DNA from: an uncultured Lachnospiraceae bacterium
Lineage (GTDB): Bacteria > Bacillota > Clostridia > Lachnospirales > Lachnospiraceae
NCBI GenBank assembly: GCA_910586095.1
Contig: CAJUHQ010000079.1
Location: forward strand, 1-8,263
Direction: 5' to 3'
Length of the DNA: 8,263 nt
Shown here: piece by piece, positions 1 to 6,123 of the stretch
Layout of the letters: each line of letters starts with the position of its first letter
Position numbering within the stretch: position 1 is the stretch's first letter
The notes under the pieces: model-generated
Databases searched by the model: none
What the model was told of the DNA's origin: nothing
What the model saw: only the letters and a program-made list of their open reading frames with translations
Made by a program: the position numbers and the translations under genes

Positions 1-475
1 GGCAGGTGAAGGCTGGAAAATGGCAGTGGCTGCTGTCACAGGTTTGATTGCAAAAGAAAATGTTGTGGCAACCTTTGGACTACTCTTTGGATATGCAGAA
101 GTGGCAGAGGATGGCGCTGAGATTTGGGGGAACTTATCAGCGGTTATGGTGCCTGCTGCTGCATATGGATTTTTGGTATTTAATCTTTTGTGTGCGCCCT
201 GTTTTGCGGCTATGGGAGCTATCAAGCGTGAGATGAACAGTGCTAGGTGGTTTTGGCTTGCAGTAGGATATCAGACTATGCTGGCGTATCTTACAGCGTT
301 GTGCATTTATCAGATTGGTATGTTATTTACAACAGGAAATGTTGGGATAGGAACGATTGTAGCGTTTGTGTGCATTGTTAGCTTTGTGTATCTATTGTTT
401 CGGCCATATAAAGAAAGCACAAAAAGAACAAAGAGAATATTAAAACCATCCAAACCAGCAAAGGAAGTAATATAA
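1..475 (+). CDS. feoB: Ferrous iron transport protein B, C-terminal part (5' truncated by window edge)
   Basis: This is the C-terminal end of FeoB, the cytoplasmic-membrane ferrous iron permease with an N-terminal G domain that lies outside the window. The reading frame is open from base 2 (Ala-Gly-Glu-Gly-Trp-Lys before the first Met at 20), so the Met at 20 is internal. Two hallmarks of the FeoB C-terminus are visible: the segment GLIAKENVVATFG, and the Cys-containing membrane stretch NLLCAPCFAAMGAIKREM, which matches the usual CAPC-x-A-x-GAI-(K/R)-RE pattern. Hydrophobic segments around AAAYGFLVFNLLCAPC, MLAYLTALCIYQIGML and IGTIVAFVCIVSFVYLLF are likely transmembrane helices, followed by a basic, probably cytoplasmic tail rich in Lys and Arg. 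The stop is TAA at 473-475. The next gene starts 58 bp downstream on the same strand and is a known FeoB companion, so the two probably share a transcript. Identification is firm; only about 157 residues of the protein are visible. Confidence 0.95.
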   Translation, partial: AGEGWKMAVAAVTGLIAKENVVATFGLLFGYAEVAEDGAEIWGNLSAVMVPAAAYGFLVFNLLCAPCFAAMGAIKREMNSARWFWLAVGYQTMLAYLTALCIYQIGMLFTTGNVGIGTIVAFVCIVSFVYLLFRPYKESTKRTKRILKPSKPAKEVI

Positions 476-533
476 TATATCTACTAAAGCGAGATAAAAG
501 GTAGAAGTAGTATTACAAGTAGGGAGGTATCAA

Positions 534-671
534 ATGGGGACAATTATTACAGGGATTGTATTAGTAGGAACTATTGTTCTAGTGATTAGAAGTATGATCC
601 ATGACAAAAAGAAAGGAAAGTCACTACAGTGTGGCGGTGATTGCAGTCATTGTAAAGGGCAGTGCCATTAG
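534..671 (+). CDS. FeoB-associated Cys-rich membrane mini-protein
   Basis: This 45-residue gene is easily missed because of its size. It has an ATG at 534, a good ribosome binding site (GGGAGG at 522-527, 6 nt before the start) and a TAG stop at 669-671. The protein has one N-terminal hydrophobic span (about residues 4-19, ITGIVLVGTIVLVI), a short basic linker (DKKKGK, residues 24-29) and a C-terminal cluster of four Cys (C33, C37, C40, C44) ending in His45. This is the architecture of the FeoB-associated Cys-rich membrane protein family, which lies directly after feoB in many Clostridia. The role of that family is not established; iron handling or a FeoC-like accessory function is an inference from the Cys cluster and the location. 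It follows feoB at 58 bp with no terminator evident between them. Confidence 0.88.
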   Translation: MGTIITGIVLVGTIVLVIRSMIHDKKKGKSLQCGGDCSHCKGQCH

Positions 672-821
672 CAGTAAACTTGTGCAGAGAAAATGATGTA
701 AAAGTACACATAAATTCCAAAAGAAAAATGTCAACAAAGCTGACAGGTATCTAGCACACAAGTAGGGGAGAAAAGGCGTTCTTTACGTGATTGTGTGATG
801 ACGCGCGAAAAAGTAGAAATA

Positions 822-1859
822 TTATAAAATAGTAGTTTCGCGGATATTTTCTAAGATACGTATCTCTGCTGTTGTGTAATAGTATTCTGATTCTGGAAGT
901 TCACCAGAGGTCAAGTATGTAAAAAGTAAATCTAAAGGTTTTTGGCCTTGAATATGCGGCTGTTGGCATATGACCGCAGAAAGCACACCATCTTTTAGAA
1001 ACTGTTCTGTGGTATCTGCTTTGTCAAAGGCAATGACACACAACTTTTTGCCAAGTCCTAGAGAGGAGATTGCACGACAGCCGCCATAGACACCGCCCGC
1101 AGCAAAAAATAAAGCATTGATTGTTGGCTGTTCTTTTAAGAGACGCAAGGTTTGCTCATAACTTTCGCGCTCATCATCATTGGTTTCGACCACAGATAGA
1201 ATGTGCATGCGCGCAGAGTCAGGCTTTAACGCGTCGATAAAACCGGCAATGCGTTGTGTGTGACACAAAATATCAGAGGAGCCAGTAATGACACCAATTT
1301 GCACAGAACCGCTTGTCATAAGACGCATAAGTCCAGCAGCAGTTGCGCCACTAACTGTATAATGGCTGCCTACATAGGCTAGTCGTTTGGAATTCTCAAT
1401 ATCTGTATTGAGAGTGACCACAGGAATATTTTGCTCATAGAGATCATTGATTCGTGCACGGATGCGCTCATCATTACAAGGCGCTAGTGCAATGCCATTT
1501 ACTTCCTTGCGCATCAGATCATCAATAGCATCTAACTGTGCTTCGACATCAATGGGAATTTGTTTTAGAATTACAGTACATCGATAGCAGGCTAAATCAG
1601 CCGCCTTTTCCTGGACTCCTTCGAGTACATCCGCAAAAAATGGGTTGTCTGCCAAAAAGAGAATCACCCCAAGTTTTAAATTCTTTTTCTGTGCTGCAAG
1701 GACAATGCCTGCTTTGTTTGGTCTATAGTGAAGTGCCTTTGCAATCTCTGTAACTTTTTGGGCAGTGGCAGGGTTGACCGATCCTCTGTTGTTGAGCACT
1801 CTGTCAACCGTTCCGCGTGAGACTCCGGCCAATGCAGCAATTTCTTTTATAGTAGCCAT
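822..1859 (-). CDS. LacI-family transcriptional regulator, sugar-binding type
   Basis: A 345-residue DNA-binding regulator. Residues 3-26 form the LacI helix-turn-helix (TIKEIAALAGVSRGTVDRVL), followed by the hinge region (HYRPNKAG, 44-51). Residues 62 to about 335 form a periplasmic-binding-protein-like ligand domain, with NPFFADVLEGV at 72-82, the sugar-pocket segment NTDIENSKRLAYVG at 151-164, and QQPHIQGQKPLDLL near the C-terminus. The recognition helix has Arg-Gly-Thr-Val-Asp-Arg where most LacI proteins have a Thr-Val-Ser-Arg core; I believe this variant is common in one clostridial LacI subgroup. The start is set by AAGGAGGG on the minus strand (plus coordinates 1866-1873), 6 nt before the ATG; the length is normal for the family. 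It diverges from the isomerase gene at 2184, so it most likely controls that gene and itself in response to a sugar or sugar derivative. The ligand cannot be read from the sequence. The ligand domain resembles ribose-binding-type proteins more than LacI itself. Confidence 0.93.
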   Translation of the reverse strand: MATIKEIAALAGVSRGTVDRVLNNRGSVNPATAQKVTEIAKALHYRPNKAGIVLAAQKKNLKLGVILFLADNPFFADVLEGVQEKAADLACYRCTVILKQIPIDVEAQLDAIDDLMRKEVNGIALAPCNDERIRARINDLYEQNIPVVTLNTDIENSKRLAYVGSHYTVSGATAAGLMRLMTSGSVQIGVITGSSDILCHTQRIAGFIDALKPDSARMHILSVVETNDDERESYEQTLRLLKEQPTINALFFAAGGVYGGCRAISSLGLGKKLCVIAFDKADTTEQFLKDGVLSAVICQQPHIQGQKPLDLLFTYLTSGELPESEYYYTTAEIRILENIRETTIL

Positions 1860-1898
1860 AGTCAGCCCTCCTTGATAAAGTAGTACAATCTTATGTAT

Positions 1899-1927
1899 AT
1901 TATAGATTTGGTGTTAAAAATTTGCAA
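1899..1927 (-). promoter_or_regulatory. Predicted sigma-A promoter of the LacI-type regulator
   Basis: On the minus strand the sequence reads TTGCAA (plus 1922-1927), a 17-nt spacer and a perfect TATAAT (plus 1899-1904). The spacing is ideal and the -10 box is consensus; the -35 box matches TTGACA at five of six bases. Transcription would start near plus 1892, giving a leader of about 33 nt before the ATG at 1859. This is a pattern match only, with no experimental start site. Confidence 0.7.
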
Positions 1928-1950
1928 GGGAATGTTGTTTATAGTAAACT

Positions 1951-1973
1951 TACATCATACTCGGTTTGATGTA
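1951..1973. promoter_or_regulatory. Candidate operator palindrome for the LacI-type regulator
   Basis: An inverted repeat with arms TACATCATAC (1951-1960) and GTTTGATGTA (1964-1973) around a TCG centre; nine of ten arm positions are complementary. It is the best palindrome in this divergent region and its size suits a LacI-family dimer. It lies about 24 bp upstream of the repressor's own -35 box and about 80 bp upstream of the predicted isomerase -35 box, so simple promoter occlusion of either gene is not obvious; looping to a second site or an unrecognised promoter closer by is possible. Assignment to this regulator is inferred from position and symmetry. Confidence 0.5.
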
Positions 1974-2054
1974 TTTGCCTCCTAGTTATTTTTACTAAAA
2001 TATTTTTATAAAGTTAGTATTTTTTCTAAAAATAAAATATCATATACAAGGTAC

Positions 2055-2083
2055 TTGATTTTTATACTATTACATTCTATTAT
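2055..2083 (+). promoter_or_regulatory. Possible promoter of the isomerase gene
   Basis: TTGATT (2055-2060), a 17-nt spacer and TATTAT (2078-2083) give a plausible sigma-A promoter, four of six at -35 and five of six at -10. The transcript would start near 2090. The surroundings are very A+T-rich, so chance matches are likely. A separate TATAAT at 2121-2126 has no convincing -35 partner. Confidence 0.45.
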
Positions 2084-2183
2084 TAAAGTAATCAGTAACT
2101 ATGTGCACGGGCACGAAAAATATAATGTCTGTACATATAGTTGAGAGTAATTGTATGAGTATTCAAAAAGGAGGAATTTCATC

Positions 2184-3668
2184 ATGAATAACTTACCACA
2201 AGTAAAGATTGGTATTGTAGCCGTGAGTCGTGACTGTTTTCCAGAAAGTTTGTCAGTAAATAGGAGAAAGACACTTGTAAAGGCATACGCCGACAAATAT
2301 GGTATGGAGGATATCTATGAATGTCCTGTCTGTATTGTAGAGAGTGAGATTCATATGATGCAGGCACTTGAGGATATCAAGAAAGCAGGGTGTAACGCGC
2401 TTTGTGTATATCTTGGAAACTTTGGACCAGAGATTTCAGAGACGCTTTTAGCAAAACATTTTGATGGCCCTGCTATGTTTATTGCAGCGGCAGAAGAGAC
2501 ACAAAATGATCTGGTAGGCGGACGCGGCGATGCATATTGTGGAATGTTAAATGCGAGCTATAATTTAAAGCTTCGCAATATCAAGGCATATATCCCTGAG
2601 TATCCTGTAGGTACCGCAGATGAATGTGCTGATATGATAAAGGAATTTGTGCCCATTGCACGCGCAATTGTTGGTCTTTCTGACTTGAAGATTATCTCAT
2701 TTGGACCTAGACCTCTCAATTTCCTAGCATGTAATGCACCAATCAAGCAACTCTACAATCTTGGAGTGGAGATTGAAGAGAATTCTGAACTTGACCTTTT
2801 TGAGGCGTTTAAGAAGCATGATGGAGATGAGCGGATTCCTGCAAAAGTAAAGGAGATGGAGGAAGAGCTTGGCACAGGCAATATGAAGCCAGAGGTTTTA
2901 CCTAAGCTTGCACAATATGAGCTGACTCTTCTCGACTGGATAGAGGCGCATAAAGGATATCGCAAATATGTAGCGATTGCAGGAAAATGCTGGCCTGCGT
3001 TCCAGACACAATTTGGGTTTGTTCCTTGCTATGTCAACAGCCGTCTCACTGGAATGGGTATTCCTGTATCTTGTGAGGTTGATATCTATGGTTGCCTAAG
3101 CGAGTTTATTGGTACCTGTGTCAGCCAGGATGCAGTGACTTTGCTTGATATCAACAATACAGTTCCTGCGGATATGTATGAAGAGTCAATCAAAGATAAG
3201 TTCCAATATACACATCATGATACATTTATGGGATTCCATTGTGGAAATACCAATACAAAGAAACTTAGCTCTTGTAGCATGAAGTATCAAATGATTATGG
3301 CAAGAACACTTCCAGAAGAGGTGACACAAGGTACTCTTGAAGGTGACATTATTCCTGGTGATATCACATTTTATCGCCTGCAATCCACGGCGGACTCTAA
3401 GTTGCGTGCATATATTGCACAGGGAGAAGTGCTTCCTGTAGCGACTAAGTCGTTTGGGGGAATTGGTGTGTTTGCGATCCCTCAAATGCAACGTTTTTAC
3501 CGCCATGTCTTGATTGAGAAAAACTATCCTCATCATGGAGCGGTAGCGTTTGGACACTTTGGAAAGGCATTGTTTGAGGTATTCAAATACATAGGCGTTC
3601 CAGTAGAAGATTTGGATTATAATCAGCCAAAAACACTTCCATATCCCACAGAAAATCCATTTGCATAG
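2184..3668 (+). CDS. L-fucose/L-arabinose isomerase-family protein
   Basis: A 494-residue cytoplasmic protein of the fucose/arabinose isomerase superfamily, whose members interconvert aldoses and ketoses with a divalent metal, usually Mn. The N-terminal part (IGIVAVSRDCFPESL, 9-23) and the central SFGPRPLNFLACNAPI (172-187) fit the substrate-binding Rossmann-like domains. Candidate metal ligands are E298 (in CEVDIYG), D322 (in LLDINN) and a His in the C-terminal part (H450, H451 or H457). The 24-residue gap between the acidic ligands equals that between Glu337 and Asp361 of E. coli FucI. The length is nearer to arabinose isomerase (about 500 residues) than to FucI (about 590). The start at 2184 is chosen for AAGGAGG at 2168-2174, 9 nt upstream; an in-frame ATG at 2151 lacks such a site. 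The gene stands alone, between a divergent LacI-type repressor and a strong terminator, with no kinase, aldolase or transporter beside it. The true substrate is unknown and could be a sugar other than fucose or arabinose. Confidence 0.82.
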   Translation: MNNLPQVKIGIVAVSRDCFPESLSVNRRKTLVKAYADKYGMEDIYECPVCIVESEIHMMQALEDIKKAGCNALCVYLGNFGPEISETLLAKHFDGPAMFIAAAEETQNDLVGGRGDAYCGMLNASYNLKLRNIKAYIPEYPVGTADECADMIKEFVPIARAIVGLSDLKIISFGPRPLNFLACNAPIKQLYNLGVEIEENSELDLFEAFKKHDGDERIPAKVKEMEEELGTGNMKPEVLPKLAQYELTLLDWIEAHKGYRKYVAIAGKCWPAFQTQFGFVPCYVNSRLTGMGIPVSCEVDIYGCLSEFIGTCVSQDAVTLLDINNTVPADMYEESIKDKFQYTHHDTFMGFHCGNTNTKKLSSCSMKYQMIMARTLPEEVTQGTLEGDIIPGDITFYRLQSTADSKLRAYIAQGEVLPVATKSFGGIGVFAIPQMQRFYRHVLIEKNYPHHGAVAFGHFGKALFEVFKYIGVPVEDLDYNQPKTLPYPTENPFA

Positions 3669-3676
3669 AGTAAAGA

Positions 3677-3711
3677 GTCTCTTTCCTAGAAATAGGGAAG
3701 GGACTTTTTTT
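3677..3711 (+). terminator. Rho-independent terminator of the isomerase gene
   Basis: A 12-bp stem pairs GTCTCTTTCCTA (3677-3688) with TAGGGAAGGGAC (3693-3704), including two G-U pairs, across a GAAA tetraloop (3689-3692). Seven T residues follow directly (3705-3711). It begins 8 nt after the isomerase stop codon, so that gene is very probably transcribed alone and the downstream operon needs its own promoter. Confidence 0.93.
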
Positions 3712-3720
3712 GATTCAAGC

Positions 3721-3749
3721 TTGACATACAATGTATAATTGTATACAAT
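3721..3749 (+). promoter_or_regulatory. Strong sigma-A promoter of the citrate synthase-gntR-icd operon
   Basis: A perfect -35 box TTGACA (3721-3726), an optimal 17-nt spacer and TACAAT (3744-3749, five of six) lie just after the upstream terminator. Transcription would start near 3756, giving a leader of about 113 nt. The spacer and -10 box lie inside the 36-bp palindrome at 3726-3761, so a protein bound there should block RNA polymerase. No other promoter of this quality was found ahead of the three genes. Confidence 0.85.
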
Positions 3750-3761
3750 TATACATTGTAT
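3726..3761. promoter_or_regulatory. Perfect 36-bp palindromic operator, probably for the GntR regulator
   Basis: Each of the 18 bases on the left pairs with its counterpart on the right about a centre between 3743 and 3744. The core is ATTGTATACAAT (3738-3749). It is flanked by two 11-bp near-palindromes, ATACAATGTAT (3726-3736) and ATACATTGTAT (3751-3761). A second near-copy of the core's inner 10 bp, TTGTATACAT, lies at 3756-3765, 17 bp from the central one, and a half-site ATACAA is placed symmetrically on the left at 3726-3731. Short palindromes with a GT...AC core are typical of GntR-family operators, and a GntR gene is the second gene of the operon. Overlap with the -10 box predicts repression. 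No T-run follows, so it is not a terminator. Confidence 0.82.
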
Positions 3762-3868
3762 ACATGTTTATGCCATAAAAGGTATAGACAAAATGAACTT
3801 CTGTTTGTAAAAAGTGGTTATTGTTATGGAACAGACAGCAGACAAGTGTAAAGGAGATGAGGTACACA

Positions 3869-5287
3869 ATGGCAAGCAATCAAGAATATTTTGAGAATCG
3901 TCCAGTTACAATGAATGAACATAATAACCTGTTACAGATTGAGGAGCATATGTATCAGCTTCAAGATGTGGAGAAGCCTAATGCATTTCGAAACATGTTT
4001 CCTTATAATGAAATACCTAAAATTCCTTTTAATGACAGGGTAGTTCCGCACAGTATGCCAAAAGAGATTTGGATCACAGACACCACCTTTCGGGATGGAC
4101 AACAGTCACGTGCTCCATATAGTACAGAACAGATTGTGACAATCTATGATTATCTGCATAAACTCGGTGGACCCAATGGGATGATTCGCCAGAGTGAATT
4201 TTTCCTTTACAGCAAGAAGGATCGCGATGCTGTGTATAAGTGCATGGAACGCGGCTATGAGTTTCCAGAGGTTACTTCATGGATTCGGGCGAGTAAGGAC
4301 GATTTCAAATTGGTTAAAGAAATCGGAATGAAACAGACAGGAATTCTTGTGAGTTGTTCAGATTATCATATTTTTTTAAAGCTAAAAATGACAAGGCGCC
4401 AGGCAATGGAACATTATTTGTCAGTAGTGCGCGATTGTTTAGAGGAAGGCATCAGTGTGCGGTGTCATCTTGAGGATATTACACGCGCAGACATATATGG
4501 ATATGTTGTGCCGTTTTGCCAGGAATTAATGAAATTGTCACAGCAGTATCAGATTCCTATCACTGTGCGCGCTTGTGATACAATGGGATATGGCGTCAAC
4601 TTTTCGGGAGCAGTTATACCACGTAGCGTGCAGGGAATTATTTATGCATTGCATACACATGCAGGAGTGCCACACCAATGGCTTGAATGGCATGGACATA
4701 ATGATTTCTATAAGGCAGTCACAAACTCTACTACAGCGTGGTTGTATGGCTGTTCGGGTGTGAATACATCACTTTTTGGAATAGGAGAACGCACAGGTAA
4801 TACGCCGCTTGAAGCCATGATCTTTGAGTATGCACAACTAAAAGGGACATTGAACGGAATGGATACCACCGTGATTACAGAGCTTGCAGAGTATTTTGAG
4901 AAGGAGATTGGATACCAGATCCCACCGCGAACTCCCTTTGTAGGCAAGAATTTCAATGTTACAAGAGCAGGGATTCATGCGGATGGATTGCTAAAAAATG
5001 AGGAGATTTACAATATCTTTGACACAGAAAAATTTTTAAACCGGCCTGTTTTGTGCGCTGTGTCAAATACATCTGGTCTTGCGGGCATCGCACATTGGAT
5101 CAACACCTATTTCAGATTGTCAGATGAGGAAAAAATTAGTAAATCTTCAGAGCTTGTAGCATATATAAAGACCTGGGTGGACGCAGAGTATGAGAGTGGA
5201 CGTGTGACTGTGCTGACAGATAATGAACTGCTTTCGGTCATTGATGAGGGCTGCAAGCTACTTGGAGTTGCGATCAAAAAAGAGTAA
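3869..5287 (+). CDS. Re-citrate synthase-like enzyme (DRE-TIM metallolyase family)
   Basis: A 472-residue cytoplasmic enzyme predicted to condense oxaloacetate and acetyl-CoA to citrate with Re stereochemistry, as in Clostridium kluyveri. It belongs to the isopropylmalate/homocitrate synthase superfamily, not to the GltA family. The N-terminus has NMFPYNEIPKIPF (42-54), followed by the DRE-TIM strand ITDTTFRDGQQ (69-79, with R75-D76), GGPNGMIRQSEFFLYS (100-115), the metal-binding HGHND (275-279), the glycine-rich GIGERTGNTPLE (304-315) and AGIHADG (367-373). There is no room for a LeuA-type leucine-regulatory domain, which argues against isopropylmalate synthase. The start at 3869 has GAGG at 3859-3862 (6 nt) and AAGGAG at 3851-3856; the frame stays open further upstream to a TTG at 3821 with no ribosome binding site. 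It is the first gene of an operon with a GntR regulator (65-bp gap) and isocitrate dehydrogenase, which supports citrate over homocitrate as product. Automated annotation may call it homocitrate or isopropylmalate synthase. Confidence 0.85.
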   Translation: MASNQEYFENRPVTMNEHNNLLQIEEHMYQLQDVEKPNAFRNMFPYNEIPKIPFNDRVVPHSMPKEIWITDTTFRDGQQSRAPYSTEQIVTIYDYLHKLGGPNGMIRQSEFFLYSKKDRDAVYKCMERGYEFPEVTSWIRASKDDFKLVKEIGMKQTGILVSCSDYHIFLKLKMTRRQAMEHYLSVVRDCLEEGISVRCHLEDITRADIYGYVVPFCQELMKLSQQYQIPITVRACDTMGYGVNFSGAVIPRSVQGIIYALHTHAGVPHQWLEWHGHNDFYKAVTNSTTAWLYGCSGVNTSLFGIGERTGNTPLEAMIFEYAQLKGTLNGMDTTVITELAEYFEKEIGYQIPPRTPFVGKNFNVTRAGIHADGLLKNEEIYNIFDTEKFLNRPVLCAVSNTSGLAGIAHWINTYFRLSDEEKISKSSELVAYIKTWVDAEYESGRVTVLTDNELLSVIDEGCKLLGVAIKKE

Positions 5288-5340
5288 AGACAAGGTTGGC
5301 TTGGCAGCATTGTGACAGATTTATATTGAACTGTGCACGC

Positions 5341-5367
5341 TGAGAAAGGAGCATGAGTATAAAAATG
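5341..5367 (+). promoter_or_regulatory. Translation leader copy 1: shared RBS with two in-frame ATGs (gntR)
   Basis: TGAGAAAGGAGCATG (5341-5355) is identical to 6097-6111 ahead of the dehydrogenase. The first ATG (5353) sits only 1 nt after GGAG and a second in-frame ATG (5365) sits 13 nt after it, so neither spacing is ideal. Which ATG initiates cannot be decided from the sequence; the choice changes the protein by four residues (MSIK). Confidence 0.7.
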
Positions 5368-6051
5368 AACGAATATGACGGAAATGGTGATACGTCAGAT
5401 AAATATTCATTGAGTGGAAAAGTCTTTAAAAAGATTAGGAAAGATATATTAAGTAGGCGGTATCAGGAAAATGATGAGTTAAAGGAAGCTGTGATTGGAG
5501 AGGAGTTGGGTGTGAGTCGGACTCCAGTAAGAGAGGCATTTCGTCAGCTAGAATTGGAGGGGCTGATAAGGATTGTACCTAACAAGGGAGCTTATGTGAC
5601 AGGAATCTCTTCTTCGGATGTGGCAGATATCTATGAAATTCGTTCATTATTAGAAGGATTGTGTGCGAGATGGGCCACAGAGAAAATAACAAAAGAGAAG
5701 ATAGAGGAGATGGAGGAAACTATCCTTTTGAGTGAATTTCATCTGGCAAAGGAACACTATGACCAACTAATAGAGTTGGACAATCGATTTCACATGCAAC
5801 TTTATGAGGCTTGTGGCAGCAAGATGTTGATTCATTTGCTCAAGGATTTTCATCAATATGTGCAAAAAGAGAGGCAGCAAACATTGTCTAATCGGGCGCG
5901 CAGTGTAGCTGCGGTAGCAGAACACAAGAGCATAGTGGAGGCAATCCGTAAGAAAGATGCACAGCTTGCAGAGAAGCTCGCCGATGAACATATTTGTAAT
6001 GCCTATGAAAATATGGTAAAATGTGGATTGAGTGTTAGAACCGTATCATAA
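5353..6051 (+). CDS. GntR-family regulator, FadR/FCD subfamily
   Basis: A 232-residue (or 228, from the ATG at 5365) transcription factor. Residues 22-83 form the GntR winged helix: a first helix (GKVFKKIRKDIL), the recognition helix region EELGVSRTPVREAFRQLELEGLI (50-72) and the wing PNKGAYVTGI (76-85). Residues 89 to about 225 form the all-helical FCD ligand domain (DIYEIRSLLEGLCARWA, 92-108). The four residues that coordinate a metal in metal-containing FCD domains appear to be present: D143 and H147 (D-x3-H in LDNRFH), H191 (EHKSI) and H213 (DEHI). Such domains usually bind small carboxylates through the metal. Placed between citrate synthase and isocitrate dehydrogenase, it most likely represses the operon at the 36-bp palindrome and senses a tricarboxylic-acid intermediate. 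Target and ligand are inferences; the family assignment is firm. It follows the synthase by 65 bp and precedes the dehydrogenase by 57 bp, with no terminator in either gap. Confidence 0.92.
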   Translation: MSIKMNEYDGNGDTSDKYSLSGKVFKKIRKDILSRRYQENDELKEAVIGEELGVSRTPVREAFRQLELEGLIRIVPNKGAYVTGISSSDVADIYEIRSLLEGLCARWATEKITKEKIEEMEETILLSEFHLAKEHYDQLIELDNRFHMQLYEACGSKMLIHLLKDFHQYVQKERQQTLSNRARSVAAVAEHKSIVEAIRKKDAQLAEKLADEHICNAYENMVKCGLSVRTVS

Positions 6052-6096
6052 CAGTAAGGAGTACGCTGTGATGTGTCTAACAAATTGAAGGCATAT

Positions 6097-6123
6097 TGAG
6101 AAAGGAGCATGGTTATAAAGATG
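6097..6123 (+). promoter_or_regulatory. Translation leader copy 2: shared RBS with two in-frame ATGs (icd)
   Basis: The same 15-mer TGAGAAAGGAGCATG (6097-6111) as before gntR, followed by GTTATAAAGATG compared with AGTATAAAAATG in the first copy. The two in-frame ATGs are at 6109 and 6121. Comparison with eukaryotic-type dehydrogenases favours 6121, which gives the same number of residues (13) up to the VEM motif as human IDH1, but the ribosome binding site spacing is then long. Confidence 0.7.

Larger units (their letters stand above)
1860..2183. other. Divergent intergenic control region of the lacI-type and isomerase genes
   Basis: This 324-bp gap holds no gene. From left to right it contains the minus-strand ribosome binding site and promoter of the repressor gene, a 23-bp imperfect palindrome, a very A+T-rich tract (about 1981-2046), a plausible plus-strand promoter, and a leader of roughly 90 nt that ends in AAGGAGG (2168-2174) before the isomerase start. 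A short G+C-rich inverted repeat, GTGC-ACGG-GCAC (2103-2114), lies just after the predicted transcription start of the isomerase; it could be a minor hairpin or half-operator but is too short to call. No catabolite-repression (cre) site matching the CcpA consensus was seen. Confidence 0.7.

Noticed and set aside
672..821. The gap between the Cys-rich mini-protein and the LacI-type gene, including TGTCAAC-AAA-GCTGACA (729-745) and a loose GCGT...ACGC pairing (about 777-813)
   Set aside because: The stems are short or mismatched and lack T-runs, so I could not support a terminator for either convergent gene. No open frame of useful length is present.
2121..2126. A perfect TATAAT upstream of the isomerase
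   Set aside because: No acceptable -35 box or extended -10 motif is found at the right distance, so it is likely a chance match in A+T-rich DNA.
3186..3731. A 181-codon open frame on the minus strand
   Set aside because: It lies almost entirely antisense to the 3' end of the isomerase gene and runs across its terminator. The product is unlike any known family and has the random Cys/His/Lys-rich composition of an antisense shadow.
3726..3761. The 36-bp palindrome as a terminator or mobile-element end
   Set aside because: No T-run follows, the stem is A+T-rich, the upstream gene already has a strong terminator, and no transposase or target-site duplication is nearby. The overlap with a promoter favours an operator.
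3821..3868. A 16-residue N-terminal extension of the citrate synthase from the TTG at 3821, or a start at ATG 3857
   Set aside because: No ribosome binding site precedes 3821, and ATG 3857 directly abuts AAGGAG. ATG 3869 has usable Shine-Dalgarno spacing.
5301..5327. A possible internal promoter before gntR (TTGGCA and TATATT)
   Set aside because: The spacer is only 15 nt and no other signal supports it; the gene is better explained by read-through from the strong operon promoter.
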